Shown piece by piece: positions 7,653-17,094 of a stretch of 64,000 nt of DNA (its first letter is position 1; every line of letters starts with the position of its first letter). The stretch is from Hymenobacter sp. APR13. Lineage in GTDB: Bacteria > Bacteroidota > Bacteroidia > Cytophagales > Hymenobacteraceae. Position numbers and translations under genes: made by a program. The stretch lies in contig NZ_CP006587.1 of assembly GCF_000737515.1 (NCBI RefSeq), positions 930,001 to 994,000 on the forward strand, given 5' to 3'. A model generated the notes under the pieces. It did no database searches. It was given only the letters and a program-made list of their open reading frames with translations, and had not been told where the DNA came from.

Positions 7653-10600
7653 TTAGTTGAAGATATAGCGCACACCCACCTGGGCCTGCCAGCGCGAACC
7701 CAGACCACCGGTTTCGTTGCGGAAAGTCTTGGTGAGCGGCACGCCCGGCGACACCACGGCTGGCGTAGTGCCCGAGGCCGGCGTAACGATGCTCGGGTTG
7801 GTCAGGTACGGATACGTGAAGTTGGGGCGCCCCTGCTGGTCGTAGCCAGCGAAGGACAGCGGGTTCGACACGTTGGCCGTCTGGAAGGTGCCCCAGTTGC
7901 GGTTGAGCAGGTTGCCGAAGTTGAACACGTCCACGCTCAGCTGCAGGGTGTTCTTGTTTTCGCCGAGGTTGGTGAAGATGTCCTGCAGCAACCGCACGTC
8001 GAGGCGGTTCTGCCAGGGGCGCACGGCGCCGTTGCGCTCGGCGTACTCACCACGGCGCTTGCTCAGGTACTTGTCCTGCTCGATGTAGGCGTTCAGGTCG
8101 GTCCACTGCTGGGCGGCCGTATACCGTGCGTACTCCACTGGCGGTGCTCCTACCGAGGGCGTGAAGGTGTACACAATGTCGCGCAGGTTAATCTCGCTCT
8201 GGTTGCGTGGAATGTACATCAGGTCGTTGCCAGCGCCGCCCGAGCCGTCGCCGTTCATATCGCCGGCGTAGGTGTAGGAGAAGCGGCCGGCCGGAGCGGC
8301 CTCAAAGAACATGGAGATGGTGGTGCCCAGGTGCTCCAGGTACTCGCGGCGGTACGACAGCGAGGCAATGACGCGGTGCTGCTGCAGGAAGTTGGAATAG
8401 CTCAGCACGTTGTCATTGGGGTCGCCGGATGCGGGCCGGTCGCGCCAGTTGGTCTGGGCGATGCTGCCGCCGTCGTTCACGGAGCGCGAATCAGTGTAGG
8501 TGTAGGCGGCGCTGGCGTAGAGGCCGTTGCTGAACGACTTCTGCAGCTGGCCGGTCACGGAGTACGAGTAGCCCTTGTTGGTGTTCTTCATCAGGATGGC
8601 GTCCGTGATGATGGGGTTAGCCGGCGACACGCCGCCCTGGCCGTTGTAGATGCGGTTGTTCTGGATCAGGCCGCTGCCGGTGTACAGGCCGCTGGCGTTG
8701 GGCGTACCGAACGTGTAGAAAATCGGCCTGTTGTCGGGGCCATTAGCGCGGCCCACGGGGTTGGGCAGGTTCACGTTTTCGAAGTACACGGCATTCAGGT
8801 CACGGGTGTAGAGGGCTTCCAGCGTACCGATGATGCCACCGGGCAGCTCCTGGTCGATGGCCAGGTTGGAGCGCCATACCTGCGGGAACTTGAAGTCGCG
8901 GGCGGTTACGGCCAGGTTGTACTGGGTGTTGGGCGCCGCGCCGTTGGGGCGGTAGGCATCCACGTTCGGGTCGAAGTAGTTGCCAAGCGGCCCGGTTGGG
9001 TTATTGGGATTCACGGCCGTAGCTACGGCGGTACCGCTGCGGGAAAACGAGCCAAACTGCACGCCGTTGTTGCCGGCCTGGTTGGACAGCCACACAAACG
9101 GAATGCGGCCGGTGAAAATGCCCGTACCACCGCGCACCTGCGTTTTCTGGTCGTTGTTCACGTCCCAGTTGAAGCCGATACGGGGCGAGAGCAGCACTTT
9201 GCGGTCGGGCAGCTTGTCGGTTTCCAGCTTCACGCCGTTGCGGAACGTCAGGTTGGCGGCGTTTTCGTTGCGGGCAATTTCCGAGTAAATAATCGGCAGG
9301 TCGCCGCGGATGCCGGCCGTCACCTTCAGGTTGTCGAGCGGGCTCCACTCATCCTGCACGTAGAGGCCCAGTTGGGCTGCTTTCGTTACGGCAAATGGGA
9401 ACGAGCCATCGGGCAGGGCCGAGTACGAGAGGTTGTAGCGCTGCGGGAAAGCCAGGGTGCCGGTGGTGTTGGCTACGGGCACGCCGCTGGCGTTGCGGGT
9501 GTAGCCCAGCGGAGCAGCCGTGGTGCGGGCCGCCGCATAGAAGTCGTCGAGGCCGTTGAAGGTGTAAGCGCCGTAGTAGTTCGGCGAGAAACCGTTGGTG
9601 AACTTGTAGAACTCGTTGTAGGTACCCACGGTCACGTTGTGCTTGCCCAGGAAGGCCGTGAAGTTGTCGCCGATCTGGTACACGTCGGAGTTGAGCACGT
9701 TGTTGGCCGTGAAGGGTTCGTAGCCAAACGAGGTGTAGTTGTTGGCCGCCGTAACGCCGCCGCCAGCCGCCGTGCGGGTGGTAGCCGTGCCAATGTCAAC
9801 CAGCGGGAAGCTGCCGCCGCCCAGGCTCTCGCGGAAGTCGCGGAAGGCCGAGTAGCCAGCCGTCAAGTTGTTGGCGAAGCGAGTGCTGAAGGTGCTGTTC
9901 AGCTCGGCAATCACCGAGTTCAGGTTGTTGTTGATAACGTAGTACGACGACGCGAACGGCAGGCCGAACTGCGACTGGGAGCGGCCAATGTTGGCGGGGC
10001 CGATAGCGCCCGAGCCGCTTGGCGGCACGTCGCGGTATGACTTCAGGTAGTTGTACTTCACGCTGAAGCGGTGCTGGTCGCTGATGTTCCAGTCGATTTT
10101 GGCCGTGGCCTTGCGGCTGAACGAGCGCAGGTCGTAGTTTTCGTAGGCGCCGGCGTCATAGCCGTAGTTGTCCCGGAGGAAGTTGCGCAGGATGTCCAGG
10201 TCGCGAACCGAAGCGGCCGACGTGGTGGAGTTGCTGCCGGGCGCAGGGGCCCCGTCGCGGTTGGCAATGAAGTTGCCGGTTGGCGGATCAATCCGGTCTT
10301 CCTGCTCGGCATTCACAAAGAAGAACAGCTTGTCCTTGATAATCGGGCCGCCGGCCCGGAAGCCGAAGTTCTTGAGGTTGAAGTTGGGGAAGTCGCGCTC
10401 GAAGTCGCCCACCTTGCTGCCCACGAAGTCCTGGTTGCGGTAGAAGCCGTAGAGCGAGCCGCTGAACTTGTTGGTGCCACTGCGCGTCACGGCGTTGATG
10501 CCGGCACCCGTGAACGAGCCCTGACGCACGTCGTAGGGCGCAATGCTCACCTGAATCTGGTCGATGGCGTCCAGCGAAATCGGCTGGGCGTTAGCTTGGC

Positions 10601-11204
10601 CCCCTACCGTAGGCGACAAGCCGAAGGAGTTGTTGAAGATGGCGCCGTCGATGGTGATGTTGTTGTAGCCGCCGTTGCGGCCGCCGAAGCTCTGGCCGTT
10701 AGCCTGGGGCGTGAGGCGGGTGAAATCGTCGAAGGAACGGCTGATGGTGGGCAGGCGCTCAATCTGCTCGCGCTGCACAGTGGTAGCAGCGCCCGTGCGG
10801 CCGGCATTGATTACCGGATTCTCGCGGCCGGTCACGGTTACGCCGGCCAACTCAGTGGTGGCTTCGCTCAGGTTGATGTCGAGACGCAGGTTCTGGCCCA
10901 GCGTCAGGAAGATGCCTTCCCGGTTGGCATCCTTGTAGCCTACAAACGTGATGCGAACCGAATATGGTCCACCTACGCGCATGTTCTGAATGTTGTAGCG
11001 GCCCTCGGAGTTGGTGGGGGCTACGTACTGCGTGTTGGTAGGCGTGTGCACGGCAATGACAGTGGCACCGGGTAGGCCCCCGCCCTCCTTGTCCGTAATC
11101 ACGCCATTCATGGCCGACGAGGTGGTGCCCTGGCTCCAGGCTGCCGGTGCCGAAATCAGCAACAGTAGCAACAGCAGGAAACTGCAGTAAAAAGTGCGTT
11201 TCAT
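7653..11204 (-). CDS. Oar-like TonB-dependent outer-membrane receptor (copy 1)
   Basis: 1183 residues. A signal peptide (MKRTFYCSF, then a leucine run ending WSQG) is followed by a carboxypeptidase-regulatory-like beta-sandwich (about residues 25-110, MNGVITDKEGGGLPGATV), a plug domain (about 120-240, with INAVTRSGTNKFSGS) and a long outer-membrane barrel that ends VGVRYIFN with a C-terminal aromatic/Asn as in barrel proteins. The family takes up large or scarce ligands across the outer membrane with TonB energy; the ligand is not readable. The plug and barrel are diverged from the neighbour at 11427-14615, but residues 49-122 are essentially the same, at DNA level too. It has its own -7 box and terminator and so is monocistronic. 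No SusD-like partner is adjacent. Confidence 0.93.
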   Translation of the reverse strand: MKRTFYCSFLLLLLLLISAPAAWSQGTTSSAMNGVITDKEGGGLPGATVIAVHTPTNTQYVAPTNSEGRYNIQNMRVGGPYSVRITFVGYKDANREGIFLTLGQNLRLDINLSEATTELAGVTVTGRENPVINAGRTGAATTVQREQIERLPTISRSFDDFTRLTPQANGQSFGGRNGGYNNITIDGAIFNNSFGLSPTVGGQANAQPISLDAIDQIQVSIAPYDVRQGSFTGAGINAVTRSGTNKFSGSLYGFYRNQDFVGSKVGDFERDFPNFNLKNFGFRAGGPIIKDKLFFFVNAEQEDRIDPPTGNFIANRDGAPAPGSNSTTSAASVRDLDILRNFLRDNYGYDAGAYENYDLRSFSRKATAKIDWNISDQHRFSVKYNYLKSYRDVPPSGSGAIGPANIGRSQSQFGLPFASSYYVINNNLNSVIAELNSTFSTRFANNLTAGYSAFRDFRESLGGGSFPLVDIGTATTRTAAGGGVTAANNYTSFGYEPFTANNVLNSDVYQIGDNFTAFLGKHNVTVGTYNEFYKFTNGFSPNYYGAYTFNGLDDFYAAARTTAAPLGYTRNASGVPVANTTGTLAFPQRYNLSYSALPDGSFPFAVTKAAQLGLYVQDEWSPLDNLKVTAGIRGDLPIIYSEIARNENAANLTFRNGVKLETDKLPDRKVLLSPRIGFNWDVNNDQKTQVRGGTGIFTGRIPFVWLSNQAGNNGVQFGSFSRSGTAVATAVNPNNPTGPLGNYFDPNVDAYRPNGAAPNTQYNLAVTARDFKFPQVWRSNLAIDQELPGGIIGTLEALYTRDLNAVYFENVNLPNPVGRANGPDNRPIFYTFGTPNASGLYTGSGLIQNNRIYNGQGGVSPANPIITDAILMKNTNKGYSYSVTGQLQKSFSNGLYASAAYTYTDSRSVNDGGSIAQTNWRDRPASGDPNDNVLSYSNFLQQHRVIASLSYRREYLEHLGTTISMFFEAAPAGRFSYTYAGDMNGDGSGGAGNDLMYIPRNQSEINLRDIVYTFTPSVGAPPVEYARYTAAQQWTDLNAYIEQDKYLSKRRGEYAERNGAVRPWQNRLDVRLLQDIFTNLGENKNTLQLSVDVFNFGNLLNRNWGTFQTANVSNPLSFAGYDQQGRPNFTYPYLTNPSIVTPASGTTPAVVSPGVPLTKTFRNETGGLGSRWQAQVGVRYIFN
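10837..11057. repeat. Near-identical 221-bp block, copy 1
   Basis: Matches 14248-14468 with only two differences that I can count (positions 10974 and 10989). It encodes residues ~49-122 of the receptor's regulatory-like domain. Sequence either side diverges quickly. Confidence 0.9.
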
Positions 11205-11229
11205 AAAAAGCAGTTGGTGAAAAACTGTG

Positions 11230-11237
11230 CAAAAGTA
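11230..11237 (-). promoter_or_regulatory. -7 box of TonB receptor copy 1
   Basis: Minus-strand TACTTTTG (TAnnTTTG consensus), 25 nt upstream of the receptor start. The same octamer precedes copy 2 and the tRNA. No convincing -33 element was seen. Confidence 0.55.
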
Positions 11238-11370
11238 CCGTTGTACAGTCGACCTGCAGCATTATTAAAATGTTATTAAAATTAATATAGAGCAAAACGT
11301 ACGTACCCTTAGTATCAACCACAAACCATCAGCTGACTATCTACTACTTAGCTAAGAAAACAGGACAAAA

Positions 11371-11405
11371 AAAGAGCGGCCGGAGAAAATCTCCGGCCGC
11401 TCTTT
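11371..11405 (-). terminator. Terminator of second TonB-dependent receptor
   Basis: Perfect stem AAAGAGCGGCCGGAG/CTCCGGCCGCTCTTT around a 5-nt loop, 21 bp past the stop codon of the upstream receptor gene. Confidence 0.85.
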
Positions 11406-11426
11406 GCGGTATTCTATGCTAGACGC

Positions 11427-14400
11427 TTAGTTGAAGATGTAGCGTACGCCCAGCTGCCCCTGCCAACGCGAAGCGAAAGGAGCAAAGTCGTAGCCGCGGT
11501 TGCCGTTGGCGGCAAACGTAGCGGGGAACGAGAAGGAAGGACGCACGTTGTTAGCACCCGTCGTTTCCGGACGCAGCAGCTCGATGGCGTTGTTGTTCAC
11601 GAAGTACTGACGGCCCCAGTCTTTGTTGAGCAGGTTGCCTACGTTCTGGATGTCGAAGCTCACCTGAATGGTGTTCTTCTTGTCGCCGGCGGTGAAGTTG
11701 AAATCCTGTGCGATGCGGATATCTACCTGATGCGTCCAGGGAGTGCGGGCGGCGAAGCGCTCGGCAATCTGACCACGGTTATTGCGCAGGTACGGGTCGT
11801 TCTGGATGAAGGCTTCCAGCTGCTCGCGGATCTGAGCTACCGTACGCGTGTCGGAAGCGCCGCTGGTCACGATGTTGATTTCGTTCGGATCGTTGGCGTT
11901 GCGTGGGATGTAGATCAGGTCGTTGCCAAAAGCACCGTCGTTGTTCAGGTCGCGGCCACCCTGGCCGTATACGTAAGCAATCGGGGCACCCGCCAAGCCT
12001 TCGTAGATGGCCGAGATGTTGGTAGCCAGTTTGTCGCCGGCGTAACGGAAGGTGTAGCCACCGGTCAGCAACACGCGGTGACGCTGGTCGTTGCGCGAGA
12101 AGCCCAGCTCCGGGTTGTTGGGGTCGTACTGCACCTGGTTGAACTGCCAGTTGGAGAGAGCCGTGCTGCTGGCACCGCTGTTCACCTCTTTCGACATGCC
12201 ATAGGTGTAAGCCGCCGAGGTGTTCAGACCGTTCGTGAAGTTTTTCTGCAGCTGCACGGTACCGTTGTAGCGGTAGCCTTTATTGGTGTTGTCGAGCAGC
12301 AGAACGTTGGTGTAGTTGGTGTTGATCTGACGAGCCGCTGGGTATGTCGGACGCTGGTCTGGACCAATCAGGCGGCCGGTTGGCGCTACCAGGTTGATGT
12401 TGCGGTAGTAGATGTCGTTGAGGGTTTTCGAATAGATACCTTCCAAAGTAGCTACTACGTCGCCGGGCAGGCGGAAGTCAACGGCCAGGTTGGTACGCCA
12501 TACCTGGGGCAGTTTGAAATCCTTCTCCAGTACGTTGATTTCCGAAGTGCGCACCGGCGAGTAAGGAGCCGTGGTGAAAACAGTCGGAATCTGCGTTGGA
12601 TTGGTTACAACGGGCGGGTAGATGATGTTGGGAGCCGTGCCGATTGGGCGAGCATCCACCGCACCCTGGATCAGGCCGCTATTGGTGAAGCTGTTGGAAA
12701 TCCACACGAACGGCACACGGCCGGTGAAGATACCCGTACCACCACGCACCTGAATCTGGGCGTCGTTGTTTACGTCCCAGTTGAAACCAGCACGGGGAGC
12801 GAACAGCAACTGGCCGTTCGGCACGTTGTCGGTGCGGATGTCCGGACCAAACTGGGTAGTTACGGGTGCGTTGAAGCCGGGCTTGTCGAAAAAGAACGGC
12901 ACGTCCAGACGAGCACCCAGCGTCAGACGCAGGTTTTCGGCAGGTGAGTACTGATCTTGCAGATATACGCCAAACTGCATGGCGCTGAACTGCGCTTCGC
13001 CATTGTTGTTGGTGGCATAAGCAGCTTGCAGGCGGTTTACGCGAGGCGTAGCAGCCGTAAAGTCAGCCAGCGTGTTGAACTGGTAAAAGCCCACCCCGTT
13101 GTTGATAAACAGGTTGCGGAACTTGAAGAACTCGTTGTGCGTGCCCAGCGTGAAAGTGTGCTTGCCAACGGCGCGAGTTACGTTGTCGGTAACTTCGAGG
13201 ATGTCCTGGTCGAGCTGATTGAAGCCCGAGCTGCGCTCCGTACCGAAGGTGTAGGAGTTACCAGCTTCCGTAATCTGAATGGTCGGGAACAGCGAACCAG
13301 GTACGTCGCGGGTGTCGCGGATACGGGAGTAGCTCAGCAGCAGCTTGTTGGAAGTAGCGCCGAAACGGCTGTTAAGTTCCGCTACCGTGCTGTTGGTTAC
13401 GTTGTTGAACTTATAGGCATTGCTGCCGAAACGCAGCGCCGACGACGAGCGGGTAATGTTGTCATCGAAAGCGTCTACGAAGTTGTGACGCACCGTGAGT
13501 TGGTGGTTTTCAGAAAGGTTGAAGTCCAGACGACCAAAGATTTTGGTGCTTTCGGTGCGGCGCGTCAGGTTGCCGAAGTCGCCTACGTTGTAGCCGTAGC
13601 GCTCAGCAGCCGTGGCGGCAATCGTATTGATAACGTTCAGATCGAGGCGCGAATCGGAAGCACCGGGTACGAAGCCCAGGGGCTCATTGCGGCGGCTGAT
13701 TTCGGCATTGGCAAAGAAGAACACTTTGTCGCGCACGATGGCACCGCCCACGCGGGCACCCGTCTGGTAGTTGTAGAAGTCGGCCGCTTTGGTGCGGGGC
13801 TCCGTAACGCTCTTGCCTACAATGCTCTGGTTACGACCGAAGCCATAGATCGAGGCCGAAATGTCGTTGGTACCGGAACGCGTTACGGCGTTTACGCCAC
13901 CGCCGGTGAAGTTGCCCAGCGTTACGTCATAAGGCGCAACTACTACCTGGATTTCCTGCACAGCGTCCAGCGAGATGGGCTGCGTGCCCGACTGGCCACC
14001 GGGCGTACCCGAGCCGGCCAGACCGAATACGTCGTTGTTCACGGCGCCGTCGATGGTGATGTTGTTGTAGCGGTTGTTGGAGCCACCGATAGAGCTGCTA
14101 CCGCCACCGTTCGACTGCGGCGACACGCGCACGAAGTCCTGCAGGCTGCGGTTCAGCGTGGGCAGACGCTGGATCTGCTCGCGCGAAATGGTGGTTTCAG
14201 CACCCGTCCGGCCTGCGCTGATTACGCGGTCCTGGGTGCCGGTCACCGTTACGCCGGCCAACTCAGTGGTGGCTTCGCTCAGGTTGATGTCGAGACGCAG
14301 GTTCTGGCCCAGCGTCAGGAAGATGCCTTCCCGGTTGGCATCCTTGTAGCCTACAAACGTGATGCGAACCGAATATGGTCCACCCACGCGCATGTTCTGG

Positions 14401-14615
14401 ATGTTGTAGCGGCCCTCGGAGTTGGTGGGGGCTACGTACTGCGTGTTGGTAGGCGTGTGCACGGCAATCACCGTAGCGCCCGGCAAGCCCGAGCCTTCTT
14501 TGTCCGTGATAACCCCGTTCATGGCGGAGGTAGTGGCACCCTGGCTCCAACCAGTGCGTGCCGACAGCAGCGTCAGCAACAGCACCAGAAGATGGAGTAA
14601 ACGTTGGTGTTTCAT
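11427..14615 (-). CDS. Oar-like TonB-dependent outer-membrane receptor (copy 2)
   Basis: 1062 residues with the same order as the neighbour: signal peptide (MKHQRLLHLLVLLL, ending GWSQG), carboxypeptidase-regulatory-like domain (~25-110), plug (~120-240, containing VNAVTRSGTNDISASIYGFG), and a barrel ending LGVRYIFN. It is about 120 residues shorter in the barrel than copy 1. The ligand is unknown; barrel and plug divergence suggests a different ligand from copy 1. The shared regulatory-domain block is almost identical at DNA level, pointing to a tandem duplication with later gene conversion. It is transcribed as its own unit, with a -7 box at 14663-14670 and a terminator at 11371-11405. Confidence 0.93.
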   Translation of the reverse strand: MKHQRLLHLLVLLLTLLSARTGWSQGATTSAMNGVITDKEGSGLPGATVIAVHTPTNTQYVAPTNSEGRYNIQNMRVGGPYSVRITFVGYKDANREGIFLTLGQNLRLDINLSEATTELAGVTVTGTQDRVISAGRTGAETTISREQIQRLPTLNRSLQDFVRVSPQSNGGGSSSIGGSNNRYNNITIDGAVNNDVFGLAGSGTPGGQSGTQPISLDAVQEIQVVVAPYDVTLGNFTGGGVNAVTRSGTNDISASIYGFGRNQSIVGKSVTEPRTKAADFYNYQTGARVGGAIVRDKVFFFANAEISRRNEPLGFVPGASDSRLDLNVINTIAATAAERYGYNVGDFGNLTRRTESTKIFGRLDFNLSENHQLTVRHNFVDAFDDNITRSSSALRFGSNAYKFNNVTNSTVAELNSRFGATSNKLLLSYSRIRDTRDVPGSLFPTIQITEAGNSYTFGTERSSGFNQLDQDILEVTDNVTRAVGKHTFTLGTHNEFFKFRNLFINNGVGFYQFNTLADFTAATPRVNRLQAAYATNNNGEAQFSAMQFGVYLQDQYSPAENLRLTLGARLDVPFFFDKPGFNAPVTTQFGPDIRTDNVPNGQLLFAPRAGFNWDVNNDAQIQVRGGTGIFTGRVPFVWISNSFTNSGLIQGAVDARPIGTAPNIIYPPVVTNPTQIPTVFTTAPYSPVRTSEINVLEKDFKLPQVWRTNLAVDFRLPGDVVATLEGIYSKTLNDIYYRNINLVAPTGRLIGPDQRPTYPAARQINTNYTNVLLLDNTNKGYRYNGTVQLQKNFTNGLNTSAAYTYGMSKEVNSGASSTALSNWQFNQVQYDPNNPELGFSRNDQRHRVLLTGGYTFRYAGDKLATNISAIYEGLAGAPIAYVYGQGGRDLNNDGAFGNDLIYIPRNANDPNEINIVTSGASDTRTVAQIREQLEAFIQNDPYLRNNRGQIAERFAARTPWTHQVDIRIAQDFNFTAGDKKNTIQVSFDIQNVGNLLNKDWGRQYFVNNNAIELLRPETTGANNVRPSFSFPATFAANGNRGYDFAPFASRWQGQLGVRYIFN
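14248..14468. repeat. Near-identical 221-bp block, copy 2
   Basis: Partner of 10837-11057 (offset exactly 3411 bp) in the second receptor gene, in the same reading frame and at the same codon positions. Confidence 0.9.
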
Positions 14616-14662
14616 AAAAGGGGGTATTGGTGAGAAAAGAGGGGAGCTTCTTAAAATCGGCG

Positions 14663-14670
14663 CAAAAGTA
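14663..14670 (-). promoter_or_regulatory. -7 box of TonB receptor copy 2
   Basis: Minus-strand TACTTTTG, 47 nt upstream of the start codon; the same octamer as for copy 1. Confidence 0.5.
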
Positions 14671-14761
14671 CGGTTCTAGCAGCCAAATTCCATTACCTAA
14701 TCGTTATGATTAAGAACAGTGGAGCAGAACCGTATTTATGTACAAAGGTAGGAGGGAAATT

Positions 14762-15433
14762 CTACAATACCGGCCGTACGGCTTTGATGTAGCGACTTAA
14801 ATAATAGTCGGTTTCCAGGCTGTTTTCCACTACTCCCGACGAACTGGAGGCGTGAATAAACTGCACCCCTTCCGGCGTAGCTTCCGTCACGAGGCCCACA
14901 TGCGTGATGGTGGAGCTGCCCGGCGAGGCCCCGAAAAATACCAAATCCCCGGCCTTCAGATCTTGGGGCTTTACGGGCGTCCCCCACACGGCCTGCTCGT
15001 TGCTGGAGCGCGGAATGGCTACGTCGATGGCGGCAAAGGAATTGTAGAGCAACCCCGAGCAGTCCATGCCCAGGCGCGAAGTACCGCCGTACCTATAAGG
15101 AGTGCCCTGAAACGAGCGGGCTGTTTCGATAACCGTGACGATGGCGCGGCTGGCATTGGCCGGCGTGCTGCGGTGTTTGGTCACGATTTTGGCCTTGCCG
15201 GACGGCGTGGTAGTCTTGGCCTTGGACTTGGCAACCGGCCGGCTGCCGCGGCGGCGGCGCTCTTCGGCCTTAATGCGGGCCATGTCGCGCGCCGAGTGGT
15301 AGCGGCCGTTGCGGTAGTTTACTTTCTTGGGGGCGCTGCAGCCTGCCAGCCAGCCTACCAGCGCCAACATCAACAGTGGCCACCAGACGCGTCTGTGCGT
15401 CGTATACTGTACCTTCGTTCCAGGGTCCCGCAT
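14762..15433 (-). CDS. NlpC/P60 cell-wall peptidase lipoprotein
   Basis: 223 residues from the ATG giving MRDPGTKV; an in-frame ATG nine codons upstream (15460) is possible. A hydrophobic stretch ends in LAGC, a lipobox. A basic, Lys/Arg/Ser-rich linker (~30-85) leads to a C-terminal NlpC/P60 (C40) domain with catalytic Cys in MDCSGLL, His in THVGLV and a third polar site in FIHAS. The family cleaves peptidoglycan stem peptides (D-gamma-Glu to diamino acid). Predicted location is membrane-anchored in the periplasm. It is transcribed divergently from the FAD-linked oxidase gene, and a -7 box sits just upstream. Confidence 0.88.
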   Translation of the reverse strand: MRDPGTKVQYTTHRRVWWPLLMLALVGWLAGCSAPKKVNYRNGRYHSARDMARIKAEERRRRGSRPVAKSKAKTTTPSGKAKIVTKHRSTPANASRAIVTVIETARSFQGTPYRYGGTSRLGMDCSGLLYNSFAAIDVAIPRSSNEQAVWGTPVKPQDLKAGDLVFFGASPGSSTITHVGLVTEATPEGVQFIHASSSSGVVENSLETDYYLSRYIKAVRPVL

Positions 15434-15438
15434 CGGGT

Positions 15439-15446
15439 CAAAGATA
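15439..15446 (-). promoter_or_regulatory. -7 box of the NlpC/P60 gene
   Basis: Minus-strand TATCTTTG fits TAnnTTTG, only 5 nt before the ATG at 15433. If used, it excludes the longer start at 15460 and gives a leaderless or near-leaderless mRNA. Confidence 0.4.
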
Positions 15447-15475
15447 GGCAAAACAGCCATTTGGCGCTTCTATAT

Positions 15476-16897
15476 ATGGATTTCAACTCCCTCACTCCCG
15501 AACTGCTTGTCGCCTTCGAGGCCATCGTAGGCCCGCAGCACGTACTCACGGCCCAGCGCGCCGAAGCCGCCGCCACCGCCGACACCTACGCCGATTACGG
15601 CCGCGACCATACCGAGGACCTGCACTTTGCCCCCGACGTGGTGCTGCGCCCCGCTAACGCCGAAGAAATCAGTCAGATTGTGCGCCTCTGCCACCAACAC
15701 CGGATTCCGGTGACGCCGCGCGGCGCCGGCACCGGCCTGAGCGGGGGCGCGCTGCCCATCCACCACGGGGTGGTGCTGAGCACCGAGCGCCTCAACCAGA
15801 TCATCCAGATTGATGAGCGCAACCTGCAGGCCACCGTGGAGCCAGGCGTGGTGAATGAGGCGTTTCAGCAGGCCGTGCAAGCGGTGGGGCTGTTCTACCC
15901 GCCCGACCCGGCCAGCAAGGGCAGCTGCTTTCTGGGCGGCAACCTGGCCCACAGCAGCGGCGGCCCCAAAGCCGTGAAATACGGCACCACCCGCGACTAC
16001 GTGCTGAACCTGCAGGTGGTGCTGCCCACCGGCGACATCATCTGGACGGCCGCCAACACCCTCAAAAACTCCACCGGCTACAACCTCACCCAGCTCATGG
16101 TGGGCTCGGAGGGCACGTTGGGCATCATCACGAAAGTGGTGTTCCGCCTCCTCCCCTACCCCAAGCACAACATCCTGATGCTGGTGCCTTTCCGGCAGGA
16201 AGCGCAGGCGGCCGAGGCCGTGTCGGCGGTGTTCCGGGCGGGCATCATCCCGTCGGGCATGGAATTTATGGAGCGCGAGGCCATTGCCTGGTCGTCGGAG
16301 TACCTGAAGATTCCGCTCACGCTGCCCGACGACATTGCGGCCCACCTGCTCATCGAGCTGGACGGCCAGGACCTGGACGAGCTCTACAAGGAGGCCGAGC
16401 AGGTGTATGGTGTGCTGGAAAACTACGACGTAGACGAAATTCTGTTGGCCGACAACGCCACCCAGAAAGACGAGCTCTGGCGCATCCGGCGCAACATCGG
16501 CAACTCGGTGCGCTACAACTCGGTGTATAAGGAGGAAGACACGGTGGTGCCCCGCGCCGAGCTGCCTACGCTGCTGAGTGGCGTCAAGGAAATCGGGGCG
16601 CGCTATGGCTTCAAGAGCGTCTGCTACGGCCACGCCGGCGACGGCAATCTGCACGTCAACATCATCCGCGGCGACCTAGACGACGAGATGTGGAACGTGG
16701 GGTTACGCCAACCCATCACCGAAATCTTCGAGCTGTGCGTGAAGCTGGGCGGCACTATCTCCGGCGAGCATGGCATCGGGCTGGTGCAGAAAGGCTACAT
16801 CGGCATTGCCCTGCCCGACACCAACCTGGAGCTGATGCGCGGCATCAAGCGCGTATTCGACCCCCACGGCATCCTGAACCCAGGCAAGATCTTCTAA
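15476..16897 (+). CDS. FAD-linked oxidase (glycolate oxidase GlcD / D-lactate dehydrogenase family)
   Basis: 473 residues, cytoplasmic or membrane-peripheral. The N-terminal PCMH-type FAD domain (~40-220) has PRGAGTGLSGGALP and GSCFLGGNLAHSSGGPKAVKYG; the C-terminal FAD-oxidase domain ends YGHAGDGNLHVNI...SGEHGIGLVQKGY...DPHGILNPGKIF, which are the family's flavin and 2-hydroxyacid signatures. It oxidises a 2-hydroxyacid such as glycolate or D-lactate; the motifs do not choose between them. The start is the ATG giving MDFNSLTPEL; a much longer upstream frame runs antisense through the NlpC gene and is not real. No GlcE/GlcF partners are adjacent, which favours a single-subunit D-lactate-dehydrogenase-like enzyme. 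Confidence 0.9.
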   Translation: MDFNSLTPELLVAFEAIVGPQHVLTAQRAEAAATADTYADYGRDHTEDLHFAPDVVLRPANAEEISQIVRLCHQHRIPVTPRGAGTGLSGGALPIHHGVVLSTERLNQIIQIDERNLQATVEPGVVNEAFQQAVQAVGLFYPPDPASKGSCFLGGNLAHSSGGPKAVKYGTTRDYVLNLQVVLPTGDIIWTAANTLKNSTGYNLTQLMVGSEGTLGIITKVVFRLLPYPKHNILMLVPFRQEAQAAEAVSAVFRAGIIPSGMEFMEREAIAWSSEYLKIPLTLPDDIAAHLLIELDGQDLDELYKEAEQVYGVLENYDVDEILLADNATQKDELWRIRRNIGNSVRYNSVYKEEDTVVPRAELPTLLSGVKEIGARYGFKSVCYGHAGDGNLHVNIIRGDLDDEMWNVGLRQPITEIFELCVKLGGTISGEHGIGLVQKGYIGIALPDTNLELMRGIKRVFDPHGILNPGKIF

Positions 16898-16950
16898 TCA
16901 CGGATTTTTCCGGATTGGACAGATTCATCGGATTTCGTGGACGATTACCC

Positions 16951-17089
16951 GTACCGCGAAGTTCCACTTCGCGAGACGCCGGGACCGTTTGGGGTATTGC
17001 TGACAGCGCGGGGGCTTCGCGAAACGCCGGGGCCGTTGGGGCTACTCTCAAACGATGCAGGCGCTTCGCGAAGTGGAACTTCGCGGTAC
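16951..17089. repeat. Long inverted repeat (24-bp perfect arms)
   Basis: Arms 16951-16974 and 17066-17089 are perfect reverse complements, each itself containing a small GCGAAG..CTTCGC palindrome, with a 91-bp spacer holding further GCTTCGCGAA copies. It sits between the convergent oxidase and glycosyltransferase genes. It looks like a dispersed palindromic (REP/MITE-like) element; a related GCGAAGC core recurs at 56647-56732. Confidence 0.8.
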
Positions 17090-17094
17090 TGCTC

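Noticed and set aside
14852..15475. N-terminal extension of the FAD-linked oxidase over the NlpC/P60 gene
   Set aside because: The extension is the antisense of a well-supported NlpC/P60 lipoprotein; the family N-terminus begins at MDFNSLTPEL (15476).
16951..17089. Insertion sequence or prophage at the palindromic elements
   Set aside because: No transposase or integrase frame is found anywhere in the window; the elements are short and non-coding.
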